Assembly (NCBI GenBank): GCA_965213765.1
Contig: OZ243926.1
Location: forward strand, 3,906,001-3,970,000
Source: JAJDXO01 sp965213765
GTDB lineage: Bacteria; Pseudomonadota; Alphaproteobacteria; Rhodospirillales; UBA2165
DNA: 64,000 nt
Reading direction: 5' to 3'
Shown here: piece after piece, positions 16,869-25,658 of the stretch
How the letters are laid out: each line of letters starts with the position of its first letter
How positions within the stretch are numbered: position 1 is the stretch's first letter
Notes under the pieces: model-generated
Told to the model about the DNA's origin: nothing
The model's database searches: none
What the model saw: the letters and a program-made list of their open reading frames with translations, nothing else
Made by a program: the position numbers and the translations under genes

Positions 16869-18902
16869 ATGCTAGACGCCCTCCTTGAAGGACTGGTTCT
16901 GATTTTTCAGTGGCCGGCAATCGGCTTTCTGATTTTCGGGATCATGATCGGTCTGTGGCTGGGCGCGGTGCCGGGCCTCGGCGGGGTCCTGGGGCTGGTT
17001 CTCCTGCTGCCGTTTACCTTCGATATGGACCCGGTTCCCGCGATCGCGCTGCTGCTGGGCATGTATTCGGTCACCACCACCAGCGACACCATAGCCTCCG
17101 TAATGTTGGGTATACCGGGGACGGCGGCGTCCCAGGCAACCATTCTGGATGGCCATCCGCTTGCAAAGATGGGGCACGCGGCCCGCGCCTTCGGCGCCGC
17201 CTTCACGGTCTCCGCGTTCGGCGGGGTGTTCGGCGCCGTAGTTCTTTCGGCGTCTCTTCCGATTGTTCTGCCGATCATCCTGGCCTTTTCCAAGGCTGAA
17301 CTGTTCATGCTCGGCGTTCTCGGCCTGACAATGGTCGGCTCGCTGACCGGCCAGTCCGTGGCCAAGGGCCTGACGGTCGCATTGTTCGGTTTGATGGTCT
17401 CCACCGTCGGTTATGGCGAAACGCTGCCCGTCCCGCGGTTCGATTTCGGCGTCGATTACCTGCTCGACGGCCTGCCGCTGATCCCCATGGTACTGGGCCT
17501 GTTCGCGTTGCCCGAGCTCATCGAGCTTGCCAATCGGAATACGTCGATTTCCAGAATCCCTCAGAAGGACGCGGAAGGCGGCAACATGTTCGAGGGCGTA
17601 AAAGACGCCTGCCGACATTGGTGGCTGACTATTCGCTGCAGCGTCATCGGAACTTATGTCGGCATGCTGCCGGGTCTCGGGGGCGCCATCGTCGACTGGG
17701 TGGCCTATGGACACGCTGTGCAGAGCGCCAAGGACAAATCCAAGTTCGGCCAGGGCGATATCCGCGGCGTCATTGCGCCCGAGGCCGCCAACAACGCCAT
17801 CAAGGGCGGCGCGTTGGTGCCTACGGTCGCCTTCGGCATACCCGGAAGTCTAGGCGCGGCCATTCTCCTGGGCGCTCTGGTCATCCAGGGCATGCAGCCC
17901 GGTCCCGATATGCTGACGATCAATCTGCACATCACCTTCAGTCTCGTGTGGACCATCGTTGTCGCCAACATCATCGGTGCGGCGCTCCTAATGGCGTGGA
18001 GCAAGCAAATTTCCAAGCTGGCTTTCATTCCCGGTCACATGCTGATCCCGGGCGTAATTGCATTTGTCGCCATGGGCTCGTGGATAGGCCGGACCTCGGT
18101 CGGCGACTGGATCACCATGATGGTCTTCGGCCTGATCGGCTACGTCATGAAGCGCGGGGGATGGCCGCGCCCGCCATTTGTCCTGGCGCTGATCCTGGGC
18201 GCCATCATGGAGCAGACCTTCCAGATTTCCATGGCCGCGCACCGCGGCCCGTCATGGCTCTGGGAACGTCCCGTGGTCATCGCCATCGCGGTTCTTTGTC
18301 TCCTGACCATCGTTCTTGCGACCCGTGGCGTGATCAAGAACAAGCAGGCGGGAAAGGACGGCGCGATCACCGGAGAAGGCAATGAACGAAATCCGATCGT
18401 CTCGCTGCCGCTCTCTACATTTTTGCTGATTTTGTTCACCTACGCATTTTTTGCGTCTCAAGCGTGGCCTTCCAACGCGCAGCAATTTCCCTTCACCATT
18501 GCCGTCCCGGGGATCCTGTTTGCCCTGTATATCGTCTACATGGATGTGCGGCATCTGGCCGCTTCGCGCCGGGAATTCGGAAGTATTGATGCCGTTTGGG
18601 CGCAGACGGCGGGTGATGTCGCCGTCCGGTCGACAGTCATATTCTTTGCCTACCTGATCGGAATGCTGTTGCTGACCATGCTCGTAGGCCAGAAGATCGC
18701 CATACCCGTATACATCGCCACCTATCTCATCCGCTGGGGCAACTACAGTTGGCGCGCCGCCCTGACATATGCGGCCGGTGGCTGGCTCGTGTTGGTGGCG
18801 TTCTACGACCGGGTGATGAACTTGTTCTGGTATCCGACCCTGTTTGCCGACTGGTTGGAGGACTTGCTCCCGGACTGGTTCCCGGACTGGCTGATCATTT
18901 AG
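16869..18902 (+). CDS. Fused TctA-TctB tripartite tricarboxylate transporter membrane protein
   Basis: 677 residues, much longer than TctA alone (about 500). Residues 1 to about 490 are TctA: GLWLGAVPGLGGVLGLVLLL, IPGTAASQATILDGHPLAK, YVGMLPGLGGAIVDWVAYGH, APEAANNAIKGGALVPTVAF and AFGIPGSLGAAILLGALVI, with many hydrophobic helices. After a charged linker (KNKQAGKDGAITGEGNERN) residues about 515-677 form a four-helix TctB-like part. It is the channel for the substrate bound by the preceding TctC, driven by an ion gradient. No separate tctB is present, so the fusion is probably functional. The TAG stop adjoins the 44-bp hairpin repeat. Confidence 0.87.
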   Translation: MLDALLEGLVLIFQWPAIGFLIFGIMIGLWLGAVPGLGGVLGLVLLLPFTFDMDPVPAIALLLGMYSVTTTSDTIASVMLGIPGTAASQATILDGHPLAKMGHAARAFGAAFTVSAFGGVFGAVVLSASLPIVLPIILAFSKAELFMLGVLGLTMVGSLTGQSVAKGLTVALFGLMVSTVGYGETLPVPRFDFGVDYLLDGLPLIPMVLGLFALPELIELANRNTSISRIPQKDAEGGNMFEGVKDACRHWWLTIRCSVIGTYVGMLPGLGGAIVDWVAYGHAVQSAKDKSKFGQGDIRGVIAPEAANNAIKGGALVPTVAFGIPGSLGAAILLGALVIQGMQPGPDMLTINLHITFSLVWTIVVANIIGAALLMAWSKQISKLAFIPGHMLIPGVIAFVAMGSWIGRTSVGDWITMMVFGLIGYVMKRGGWPRPPFVLALILGAIMEQTFQISMAAHRGPSWLWERPVVIAIAVLCLLTIVLATRGVIKNKQAGKDGAITGEGNERNPIVSLPLSTFLLILFTYAFFASQAWPSNAQQFPFTIAVPGILFALYIVYMDVRHLAASRREFGSIDAVWAQTAGDVAVRSTVIFFAYLIGMLLLTMLVGQKIAIPVYIATYLIRWGNYSWRAALTYAAGGWLVLVAFYDRVMNLFWYPTLFADWLEDLLPDWFPDWLII

Positions 18903-18945
18903 AGCGGTTTCCGGCCAAATTGGACCATTTGGCCGGAAACTGCTC
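18902..18945. repeat. 44-bp hairpin repeat (family H), copy 1
   Basis: GAGC-GTTTCCGGCCAAAT arms with the matching ATTTGGCCGGAAAC-GCTC on the other side form a long stem around a TGGACC loop. Near-identical copies are at 28467 and 43561, remnants at 41009 and 54185. It abuts the tctAB stop codon and may end transcripts, although it lacks a T-tract. Confidence 0.8.
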
Positions 18946-18946
18946 C

Positions 18947-19232
18947 AGGGTCTGTACTCAATTAGGGGATTCTCCTTTTTGCGCCCTCTCCCCCTGACGG
19001 GGGCGAGGGGACACGATGCGGCAACGCAACTACTCCCTCTCCCTCTCTGAGGGAGAGGGCCGGGGTGAGGGTGATATGGAAATTCCCCCTCACCCAGCGC
19101 CGGGTAGGCTCGGCATTCGCCTCGCCAACCCTCCGCATCCCTCTCCCCCTTGACGGGGGCGAGGGACCTTGTGCCGCGCCGTCCTCATCGCCGCAACACT
19201 CCCATGGTGGCTCAATTGAGTCCGGACCCTAG
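18947..19232 (+). repeat. MITE-like dispersed repeat, copy b (full)
   Basis: It fills the gap to the amidohydrolase gene. Left end AGGGTCTGTACTCAATT; the right end, read in reverse, is AGGGTCCGGACTCAATT (15 of 17 identical), so it has terminal inverted repeats. Internal hairpins of CCTCTCCCTC/GAGGGAGAGG and CCCCCTGACGGGGG type are present. It starts directly after the H hairpin and ends in CTAG. Confidence 0.8.
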
Positions 19233-19247
19233 ATCGGCTCTGGCCGC

Positions 19248-20231
19248 CTACAGCCCGAACACCCGCTCCGCGTTGGCGCCGCGGATGGCGCGGGCTTCGT
19301 CCGCCGGCCGTCCATCGATGAGATCGAACAGCTTGGGCATATCCGCGGGCATCGGAAGATCGCTGCCGAACAGCACCTTCTCCGGACCCGCGATGTCGAT
19401 GACCAATTGCAGCGCAGCCTGATCGTAGACCACGGCGTCGTAATAGATCCGGCTGAAGTAGTCGCTGGGCGGCTTCGGAATATCGAACTTGGCCAGCGTC
19501 TCAACGCCGAAGAACATATCGACCCTGCCGTTGACGAATGGAATATAGCCGCCGCCGTGGCTGGCGATAATTTTCACGTTGGGGAAGCGTTCGAAGAACC
19601 CGTCAACGGCCATGCGCGCGATGGCGATGGTGGTGTCGTACATGAAACCCGCGGAGGGCATTAGAATCCGTTCGTAACCGAAGTCGATGTCCTTGGCGCC
19701 GAGGGGTGCCGTGGGATGAACCAGGACCGGGAAGGCTTTGTCGTCCAATGCCTTCCACACCGGCTCGAAGAGCGGGTCGATGAGGTGCCGGTCTCCGATA
19801 TGGGCGACGCACATGACCCCGACCGCGCCCTTGCCGATGCACCGCTCCAGTTCGGCGATGGCCGCATCGGGGTATTCCCAGGGCAATGAGGCAAGCCACC
19901 GGATGCGGTCCGGGTACGCCGTTTGACCGGCGGCCATCTCGTCGTTGGCCAGGCGCGCGGTTTCGACGCTGACCGCTTCATCCCCGAAATGCACGTTTGG
20001 CGAAGTGAGGGAGACCACCGAGATATCAATGCCGTGTCTGTCCATCATCTCCATGCGCTTGGCATAATCGAACGCTTCGACCTCAAGTGCGCAGGCGGGC
20101 GTGCCATACTCGACGAGATATTCCCGATCGTCTTCGCAGTCCCTGATCTCGTACGCCGGCGCGCCGTGCTTCCTGATCATGTCCAGCCAGCCCTGGCCGA
20201 AATTATGGGTATGGATGTCGATAGTGGTCAT
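19248..20231 (-). CDS. Amidohydrolase family 2 protein (ACMSD/decarboxylase type)
   Basis: 327 residues from the ATG at 20231; a longer frame from 20387 lacks family similarity. Metal-site features of the amidohydrolase-2 group are visible: IDIHTH at residues 4-9, LVHPTAPLG near 190, IIASHGGGYIPF near 235, and FGSDLPMP near 295. This group contains aminocarboxymuconate semialdehyde decarboxylase and resorcylate-type decarboxylases, so a metal-dependent decarboxylation or hydrolysis of an aromatic or carboxylate is likely. It lies 47 bases downstream of the sulfatase in the same direction, probably co-transcribed. Confidence 0.8.
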   Translation of the reverse strand: MTTIDIHTHNFGQGWLDMIRKHGAPAYEIRDCEDDREYLVEYGTPACALEVEAFDYAKRMEMMDRHGIDISVVSLTSPNVHFGDEAVSVETARLANDEMAAGQTAYPDRIRWLASLPWEYPDAAIAELERCIGKGAVGVMCVAHIGDRHLIDPLFEPVWKALDDKAFPVLVHPTAPLGAKDIDFGYERILMPSAGFMYDTTIAIARMAVDGFFERFPNVKIIASHGGGYIPFVNGRVDMFFGVETLAKFDIPKPPSDYFSRIYYDAVVYDQAALQLVIDIAGPEKVLFGSDLPMPADMPKLFDLIDGRPADEARAIRGANAERVFGL

Positions 20232-20278
20232 GAGGCGTCCCGTCCCTGTTTGTTTTGTGCCGCCCGCTCCGAAACGGC

Positions 20279-21886
20279 TTAGCCCATGTAGACCGGCCGA
20301 GGCATGAGGTCGCTGTACCGGTACTGCTCTTGAAGCATCGCTTCGGTCAGCCGCGCCCGGTCCGCCGCATGAGCGGGGTCGTTCCAAAGATTGTGAAGTT
20401 CATCGGGATCGGCGTCCCGGTCGTACATTTCCCAGAATTGCTCTTCGACCCAAAGGGTCAGCCGCCACCGCCCGTCGACGAAGGTGCGAACCTTGAAGAA
20501 CTCCTCGACGTCGACGTTCTCCGGCAGTTCGTCCGCCTCGACGATGAGACCGGCGCGTTCCGGTGTCTCCTTGGACCGGGCGGCACCGACGATATCGACC
20601 CCCTGCACGCCGCTGAACGGCTGCAATCCGGCGCGTGCCAGAACACTCGGCATGTAGTCGACGGCACTGGCGAGGACATCGCTTCGTTCGCCCTTGGCCC
20701 CCGCGGGATCGGCCCAGATGAACGGCATGCGGATCACGCCCTCGGTGTGCAGGCCATGCTTCAACATAACCCCGTGATCACCCATCACGTCGCCGTGGTC
20801 GGAGGTGTAGACCACGATGGTGTTGCCGGCGAGTCCCAGCTCGTCGAGCTTGGCGAGGATTCGGCCGATGCCGTCATCGACCATGGTGATCATGCCGTAC
20901 GTGAGGGCGATGGATTGCCGCGCCTCCTCCTCGTCCACCGCGTAGGGGTGGACGTAACTCCGGTTGGCCGAACCGTCGGCCAACGCCTTTTGCAGCATGC
21001 CGATGAACGGCGGCGGGTCCGTGTGTTCCGCGCCCAGCGACGCCGGCGCGGGAATGTCGGCCGGGTCGTACATGTCCCAATACTTGCCGGGCGGCGTGAA
21101 CGGGTGGTGGGGGTCCGTGTAGCCGCACTGAATAAAGAACGGCGTCTCCGGATCGGCGGCGTAACGCTCCAGGCAATCGATGGTGAGGTCGGTAATCCAG
21201 GTCGTCGGATAGAGCTCTTCCGGCATTCGCGTACGCCAGGCCTGGGGCGCACGAATTTCGCCGGCGTTGTCCAACGCGTTTTCCGGACCGCGGAGGGATG
21301 CGTGGTCCGGGTGATTGTCCATCAGCCAGGCGGTGTAGTCGCCGCCCACGCGGTCGGCATGGAACAGCGCGATTTTGGCTTCCTGAAATCCGTAGTAGGG
21401 GAGATTCAGGCTCCGGTTCGGGTTGGCGTCCCAGGTGCTGCGCAGTTCGTTCCGGTATTCGGGCCCGTCGATGCGGCGGCGGAGCGCCTGGGAGAGGTCT
21501 TCCGGCGGCGGCGCCCCAACGGCCCGGACCGCGAAGGTTCGCTCACCGACCGTCCGGTCGGTAAAGTTCTGAAGGTGGGATTTGCCCATCAGGGCCGTGC
21601 GGTAGCCGGCGGCGCCCAGCAGGTCCATCAGGGTGACGGAGTCGAGGGGCAGGGGATAGCCGTTGGTCGTGACGCCGGTCGCCGACGGCATGCGTCCGGT
21701 CGCGAGGGCCGCCCGGTTGGGCATGCAGGTGGGCGAGGCGACGTAGAACCTGTCGAATGTCAGGCCGCGCGCCGCCAAGGCATCCATATTGGGCGTCTTG
21801 ACGACGTTGTTTCCATAGCAGCCCATATGATCGGCGCGGTGCTGGTCGGTGATGATGAAAAGATAATTCGGACGGCGGTCGGGCAT
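20279..21886 (-). CDS. Sulfatase (formylglycine-dependent type I)
   Basis: 535 residues, alkaline-phosphatase superfamily. The N-terminus has the metal ligand segment YLFIITDQHRADHMGCYG, and the sulfatase signature is Cys54-Met-Pro-Asn-Arg58 followed by AALATGR; Cys54 would be converted to formylglycine. The second metal segment is VYTSDHGDVMGDHGVMLKHG. It cleaves a sulfate ester; related phosphonate monoester hydrolases share these motifs and cannot be excluded. There is no signal peptide, so it is probably cytoplasmic, acting on imported substrate. No formylglycine-generating enzyme is in the window. Co-directional with the amidohydrolase. Confidence 0.87.
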   Translation of the reverse strand: MPDRRPNYLFIITDQHRADHMGCYGNNVVKTPNMDALAARGLTFDRFYVASPTCMPNRAALATGRMPSATGVTTNGYPLPLDSVTLMDLLGAAGYRTALMGKSHLQNFTDRTVGERTFAVRAVGAPPPEDLSQALRRRIDGPEYRNELRSTWDANPNRSLNLPYYGFQEAKIALFHADRVGGDYTAWLMDNHPDHASLRGPENALDNAGEIRAPQAWRTRMPEELYPTTWITDLTIDCLERYAADPETPFFIQCGYTDPHHPFTPPGKYWDMYDPADIPAPASLGAEHTDPPPFIGMLQKALADGSANRSYVHPYAVDEEEARQSIALTYGMITMVDDGIGRILAKLDELGLAGNTIVVYTSDHGDVMGDHGVMLKHGLHTEGVIRMPFIWADPAGAKGERSDVLASAVDYMPSVLARAGLQPFSGVQGVDIVGAARSKETPERAGLIVEADELPENVDVEEFFKVRTFVDGRWRLTLWVEEQFWEMYDRDADPDELHNLWNDPAHAADRARLTEAMLQEQYRYSDLMPRPVYMG

Positions 21887-22229
21887 AACGGCGGACAGTT
21901 ATTCCATGGAAGACCCGCCGAGCATAATGCGCCCCCCGGATTGGGCAAGCCGTCTCCAGAGGGTGTATCCCAATGCCAATGGCCATGGATCGATTTCCGT
22001 CCGGACCGGCCGGTGATCCGACGCCGGGCGCGACGCGATTGCCGATGCGCTTGGGCCCGCCGGGTTCCGGACCATCGCTGCCGTGTCCATGGAGCCCCCT
22101 CGACTTGGACCGCCCAACGGCGGCCCGGTCATGTTGCGCTCGGATGACGGCTCAAAGGGTATTGCCGGTCCGGGCCGGAGACCTATGATCGGCAAAAGAC
22201 CGGGCTTGATCATTTTCTTGGGGAGCGGC
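21887..22229. other. Divergent intergenic region, sulfatase / molybdenum hydroxylase
   Basis: 343 bases between divergent starts. It must hold both promoters, but I see no convincing -35/-10 pair, no MarR-type TAGTTG palindrome and no repeat copy. Frames that extend the hydroxylase upstream lack family similarity. Confidence 0.5.
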
Positions 22230-24596
22230 ATGCCGGACGGTGAACACCACGAAACGGTTCCAGGCCGGGGAATTCGAAAGATTGGCGAATCGGTCCTGCG
22301 CAAGGAGGATGACCGCTATATCCAGGGTCAGGGACGATACGCCGATGACGTCAATGTCCCGGGCCAGTTCCATGCCGCCTTTGCACGTTCGGATCACGCG
22401 CACGGCGTTCTCAAATCCGTCGATGTCTCGGCCGCCGCTTCGATGCCGGGTGTCGTCGCCGTTCTCACCGGAGAGGACTATGTCGCCGATGGCCATGGGC
22501 CCGTTGTCAACCGGGCCGTCGAAGCCGACCCGGCCGACTGGAAAACCCGAATGTTCTCCGAGGGCGGGTATGGCCTCGATCTGAAGCAGTGGCCGCTGGT
22601 GACCGACAGGGTGCGTCACGTCGGCGAACCTTATGCGATTGTCATCGCGGAAACCGCCGACGCGGCGGCCGACGCGGCCGGTCTGGTCAACGCCGAGCTG
22701 GACCTGTTGAGCCCGGTGGTCGACGTGTTTCAGGCGGGTGCGGAGGATGCGCCGGTCATCAACGACGGCGCGCCCGGCAATATCGTCGTCGAATGCAAAA
22801 GGGGTCCCCGGGAGGAGACCCGCGCCGCGATGCAGGCGGCGGACGTGGTTGTGGAGGGCGAGTTCTTCGTTCCAAGGACCGTCTGCTGCCAAATGGAGCC
22901 CCGGGCCGGTGTCGCCGAGTACGACTCGGAATCCGGGCGGTACACGCTGACCCACGGCACTCAGGGCGTTCACCGGCACCGGGATATGGTGGCAAGCGCG
23001 CTGGGCGTCGAAAGCGGCATGGTGCGCGTGATCTGTCCCGATGTCGGCGGCGGGTTTGGTTCCCGTTCCCACGCCGGGCCCGAATATTCGGTGCTCGCCT
23101 GGGCCGCAAAGCGGCTTGGCCGTCCGGTCAAGTGGACGGGCGGGCGCACCGAGGCTTTCATCAGCGATTGGCAGGGCCGGGATATGGTCCTCAATGGCCG
23201 CCTCGGCGTGTCCCACGAGGGAAAAATCGAGGCCTATGAACTCACCGTCCGGTGCAACAATGGCGCCCATACGGTGTGCTATGCGCCGCCGGCGAACCTG
23301 TCCCGGCTGGTGACCACCGTTTACGACATTCCCAACGCTTATCTCGATCTCACCGTCTATCTCACCAACACGGTGCCGGTACTTCCGTACCGGGCCGCCG
23401 GGCGGCCGGAAACGACGTTTGCGATCGAGCGCCTGATCGATGCCGCGGCGGCGGAGATCGGCGCCGACGGCATCGAATTAAGACTGAAGAACATGATCGC
23501 ATCCGCCGATATGCCGAAGACCACGGCAATGGGAATGACCTACGACGTCGGCGATTTCCCGAAGGCGCTGGAAATGGTCGCCGACATGGTCGATTGGCCG
23601 GGTTTCGAAGCGCGGCGCCGGGCGGCCGCGGAAACCGGCAAGCTGCGCGGCATCTCCGCCACCCCGTTCGTCGAGACCCCGGTCGGCGCACCGTTTGACA
23701 TGGCGCGGCTGGAGTTCGATGCCGACGGCAATACGGTCCTGTTTGCCGGTACTCAGGTCCATGGGCAGGGCCATGAGACCACCTACGCTCAGGTGGTCAG
23801 CGATCTTCTCGGCGTGCCGTTCGAGCGTATCCGCCTCGCCCGGGGCGACACCGACCAACTGCCCATCGGCGGGGGCACGCACTCCGACAGGTCCATGCGC
23901 ATGATCGGGACGATCCTCCATCGTATCTGCGAGGAAGTGGTGGCCGAACTTAAGCCGGTCGCCGGAGAGCTTCTGCAATCGGACGCCGGCGAACTGGCGT
24001 TCGCGGACGGCGTGTTCCGCATCGAGGCCACCGGCCAGGAGGCGGGTTTCGCCGATGCCATGGCTCGTTACATCGAGAAGAAGGGCGGCGGCACGGCGGC
24101 GTTTGACGACAAGCAGGAAGGACGCATCCCCGCCTTTCCGTTCGGCGCGGCGGCGGCGGAAGTCGAGATCGATCCCGATACCGGCGCAATGGAGATTATC
24201 AATTACGCCATTGTCGACGATTGCGGCCGGGCGGTGAATCCGATGATCGTTCACGGCCAGACGGCCGGCGGGATTGTCCAGGGGGTGGGCCAGGCGATCG
24301 GCGAATGGGCACAATTCGACAATGGATCGGGCCAGCTTCTTGCCGGTTCCTTCATGGACTACGTCATGCCCCGGGCGGATGAATATCCCATGTTCGACAT
24401 CGCGCCGATGGAAGTGCCGACCAAAGGCAATCCGCTGGGCATCAAGGCGGGCGGCGAGGCGGGCACGGTTCCGGCGCTTGCGGTGATCGGCAACGCCGTC
24501 ATGGATGCCCTCGCGCCGGAAGGCGTCGAATACTTTGACATGCCCTATACCGCCGCGCGGATTTGGGACGCATTGAACGCCGCAAAGGCCACATAA
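22230..24596 (+). CDS. Molybdenum hydroxylase large subunit (CoxL/aldehyde oxidase family)
   Basis: 788 residues from the ATG at 22230, which has GGGGAG just upstream. It begins with the typical IGESVLRKEDDRYIQGQGRY and contains CPDVGGGFGSRSHAGPEYSV, LPYRAAGRPETTF, GTQVHGQGHETTYAQVVSD and the catalytic-Glu segment KAGGEAGTVPALAVIG. The active-site loop region is not the AYRCSFR of true CO dehydrogenase, so it more likely hydroxylates an aldehyde or heterocycle. Such subunits need FAD and FeS partners, yet none is adjacent, so it must borrow partners from elsewhere or be a remnant. Followed at 76 bases by a cupin. Confidence 0.82.
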   Translation: MPDGEHHETVPGRGIRKIGESVLRKEDDRYIQGQGRYADDVNVPGQFHAAFARSDHAHGVLKSVDVSAAASMPGVVAVLTGEDYVADGHGPVVNRAVEADPADWKTRMFSEGGYGLDLKQWPLVTDRVRHVGEPYAIVIAETADAAADAAGLVNAELDLLSPVVDVFQAGAEDAPVINDGAPGNIVVECKRGPREETRAAMQAADVVVEGEFFVPRTVCCQMEPRAGVAEYDSESGRYTLTHGTQGVHRHRDMVASALGVESGMVRVICPDVGGGFGSRSHAGPEYSVLAWAAKRLGRPVKWTGGRTEAFISDWQGRDMVLNGRLGVSHEGKIEAYELTVRCNNGAHTVCYAPPANLSRLVTTVYDIPNAYLDLTVYLTNTVPVLPYRAAGRPETTFAIERLIDAAAAEIGADGIELRLKNMIASADMPKTTAMGMTYDVGDFPKALEMVADMVDWPGFEARRRAAAETGKLRGISATPFVETPVGAPFDMARLEFDADGNTVLFAGTQVHGQGHETTYAQVVSDLLGVPFERIRLARGDTDQLPIGGGTHSDRSMRMIGTILHRICEEVVAELKPVAGELLQSDAGELAFADGVFRIEATGQEAGFADAMARYIEKKGGGTAAFDDKQEGRIPAFPFGAAAAEVEIDPDTGAMEIINYAIVDDCGRAVNPMIVHGQTAGGIVQGVGQAIGEWAQFDNGSGQLLAGSFMDYVMPRADEYPMFDIAPMEVPTKGNPLGIKAGGEAGTVPALAVIGNAVMDALAPEGVEYFDMPYTAARIWDALNAAKAT

Positions 24597-24672
24597 CCTT
24601 TGGGATTGGACTCTGGTTGGCTCCCCGGTACCATTGGGGATTCATCGCAAGGAATTTTGGGGAGACATTGAT

Positions 24673-25125
24673 ATGGCGCAGGCCAAAAAGATCAATCCGG
24701 ACGGCGGCAATCTCTACGAGCGCGCCAACGACATGTTTGTCAAAGTGACCGCGGAGGATACGTCGGGCGCCTACGAAGTTTGCGAAGAACGCTGCCCGGC
24801 CGGCTTCGCATCCCGTCCGCACATGCATGTGCAAAATCACGAGACCTTCTTCGTCATCGAGGGAAGCGCCACTTTTTTGATGGGCGACAACGACACCTAC
24901 GAGGGCAAACCGGGCGATCTGTTTCATATTCCGCCGGGTGTGCCCCATCAGATGATCGCCGGCGATGACGGGGTCCGGGTCCTGATGGTCTATAGCCCCG
25001 GTGAGACCGAGGCCATGTTCAAGGACATGACGGCGCTGACGCCGGAGCAGCGGGCGGATTTCGAGACCGGCAGGGAAGTTGCCGCGCGCCATAACACGGT
25101 TTGGGTTGAGAATTTCCGCGAATAG
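24673..25125 (+). CDS. Small single-domain cupin protein
   Basis: 150 residues from the ATG at 24673, behind a GGGGAG ribosome site. The cupin motifs are clear: RPHMHVQNHETFFVIEGSAT (motif 1 with the His/Glu metal ligands) and GDLFHIPPGVPHQM (motif 2). These proteins bind a metal and may be small dioxygenases, isomerases or sensors. Placement 76 bases after the molybdenum hydroxylase and 35 bases before the phosphoribosyltransferase suggests one transcript. The specific activity is not recognisable. Confidence 0.8.
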   Translation: MAQAKKINPDGGNLYERANDMFVKVTAEDTSGAYEVCEERCPAGFASRPHMHVQNHETFFVIEGSATFLMGDNDTYEGKPGDLFHIPPGVPHQMIAGDDGVRVLMVYSPGETEAMFKDMTALTPEQRADFETGREVAARHNTVWVENFRE

Positions 25126-25160
25126 ACGGCCTGTTCCGCATCAGGGGAGTACAGCGGTCC

Positions 25161-25655
25161 ATGGCCGAGGATAGCTATCAAATTGACCTAGTGGTGACCT
25201 GGGACGAGGTGCACCGGGACACCAAGGATTTGGTGCGCCGTCTCATGTCGCTTGGCCCGATGAAGGGTATTGTCGCGATCACCCGGGGCGGTTTGGTCCC
25301 CGCAACGATCCTCGCCCGCGAACTGGAACTGCGATACGTCGACACGCTGTGCATCGCCACCTACGACGAAAAGAGCATGGGCGACATCAATCTGATCAAG
25401 GCGCCGGAAGAGGCCTGCGCCGATACCGGCGAGGGCTGGTTACTGGTCGACGATCTCGTCGATACCGGTGCGACCATGAAGGAGGCGCGGAAGCTCCTCC
25501 CCAATGCTCATGTGGCGACGGTCTATGCCAAGCCGGGCGGGTTGGAATTCGTCGATACCTACGTTCACGATGTGGCGCAAAATGTCTGGGTTTTCTTCCC
25601 CTGGGATACGTCGCCCCAATATGCCGCGCCCATGGTTCGGGATGGAAACACGTAA
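25161..25655 (+). CDS. gpt: Xanthine phosphoribosyltransferase
   Basis: 164 residues, close to the length of E. coli Gpt. The PRPP-binding loop is WLLVDDLVDTGATMKEAR (about residues 93-110); earlier segments VAITRGGLVPATILAREL and the C-terminal VWVFFPWDTSPQY are typical of xanthine-guanine phosphoribosyltransferases. It converts xanthine and guanine with PRPP to XMP and GMP, salvaging purines in the cytoplasm. It may be co-transcribed with the cupin. Convergent with the FMN oxidase whose end is 3 bases away. Confidence 0.87.
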   Translation: MAEDSYQIDLVVTWDEVHRDTKDLVRRLMSLGPMKGIVAITRGGLVPATILARELELRYVDTLCIATYDEKSMGDINLIKAPEEACADTGEGWLLVDDLVDTGATMKEARKLLPNAHVATVYAKPGGLEFVDTYVHDVAQNVWVFFPWDTSPQYAAPMVRDGNT

Positions 25656-25658
25656 GGC

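Noticed and set aside
20255..22147. Long plus-strand frame opposite the sulfatase
   Set aside because: High-GC antisense shadow; the minus-strand sulfatase has a complete catalytic signature.
22230..24596. Aerobic CO dehydrogenase CoxL
   Set aside because: The active-site region is not the AYRCSFR-type loop of form I and no coxM or coxS is adjacent.
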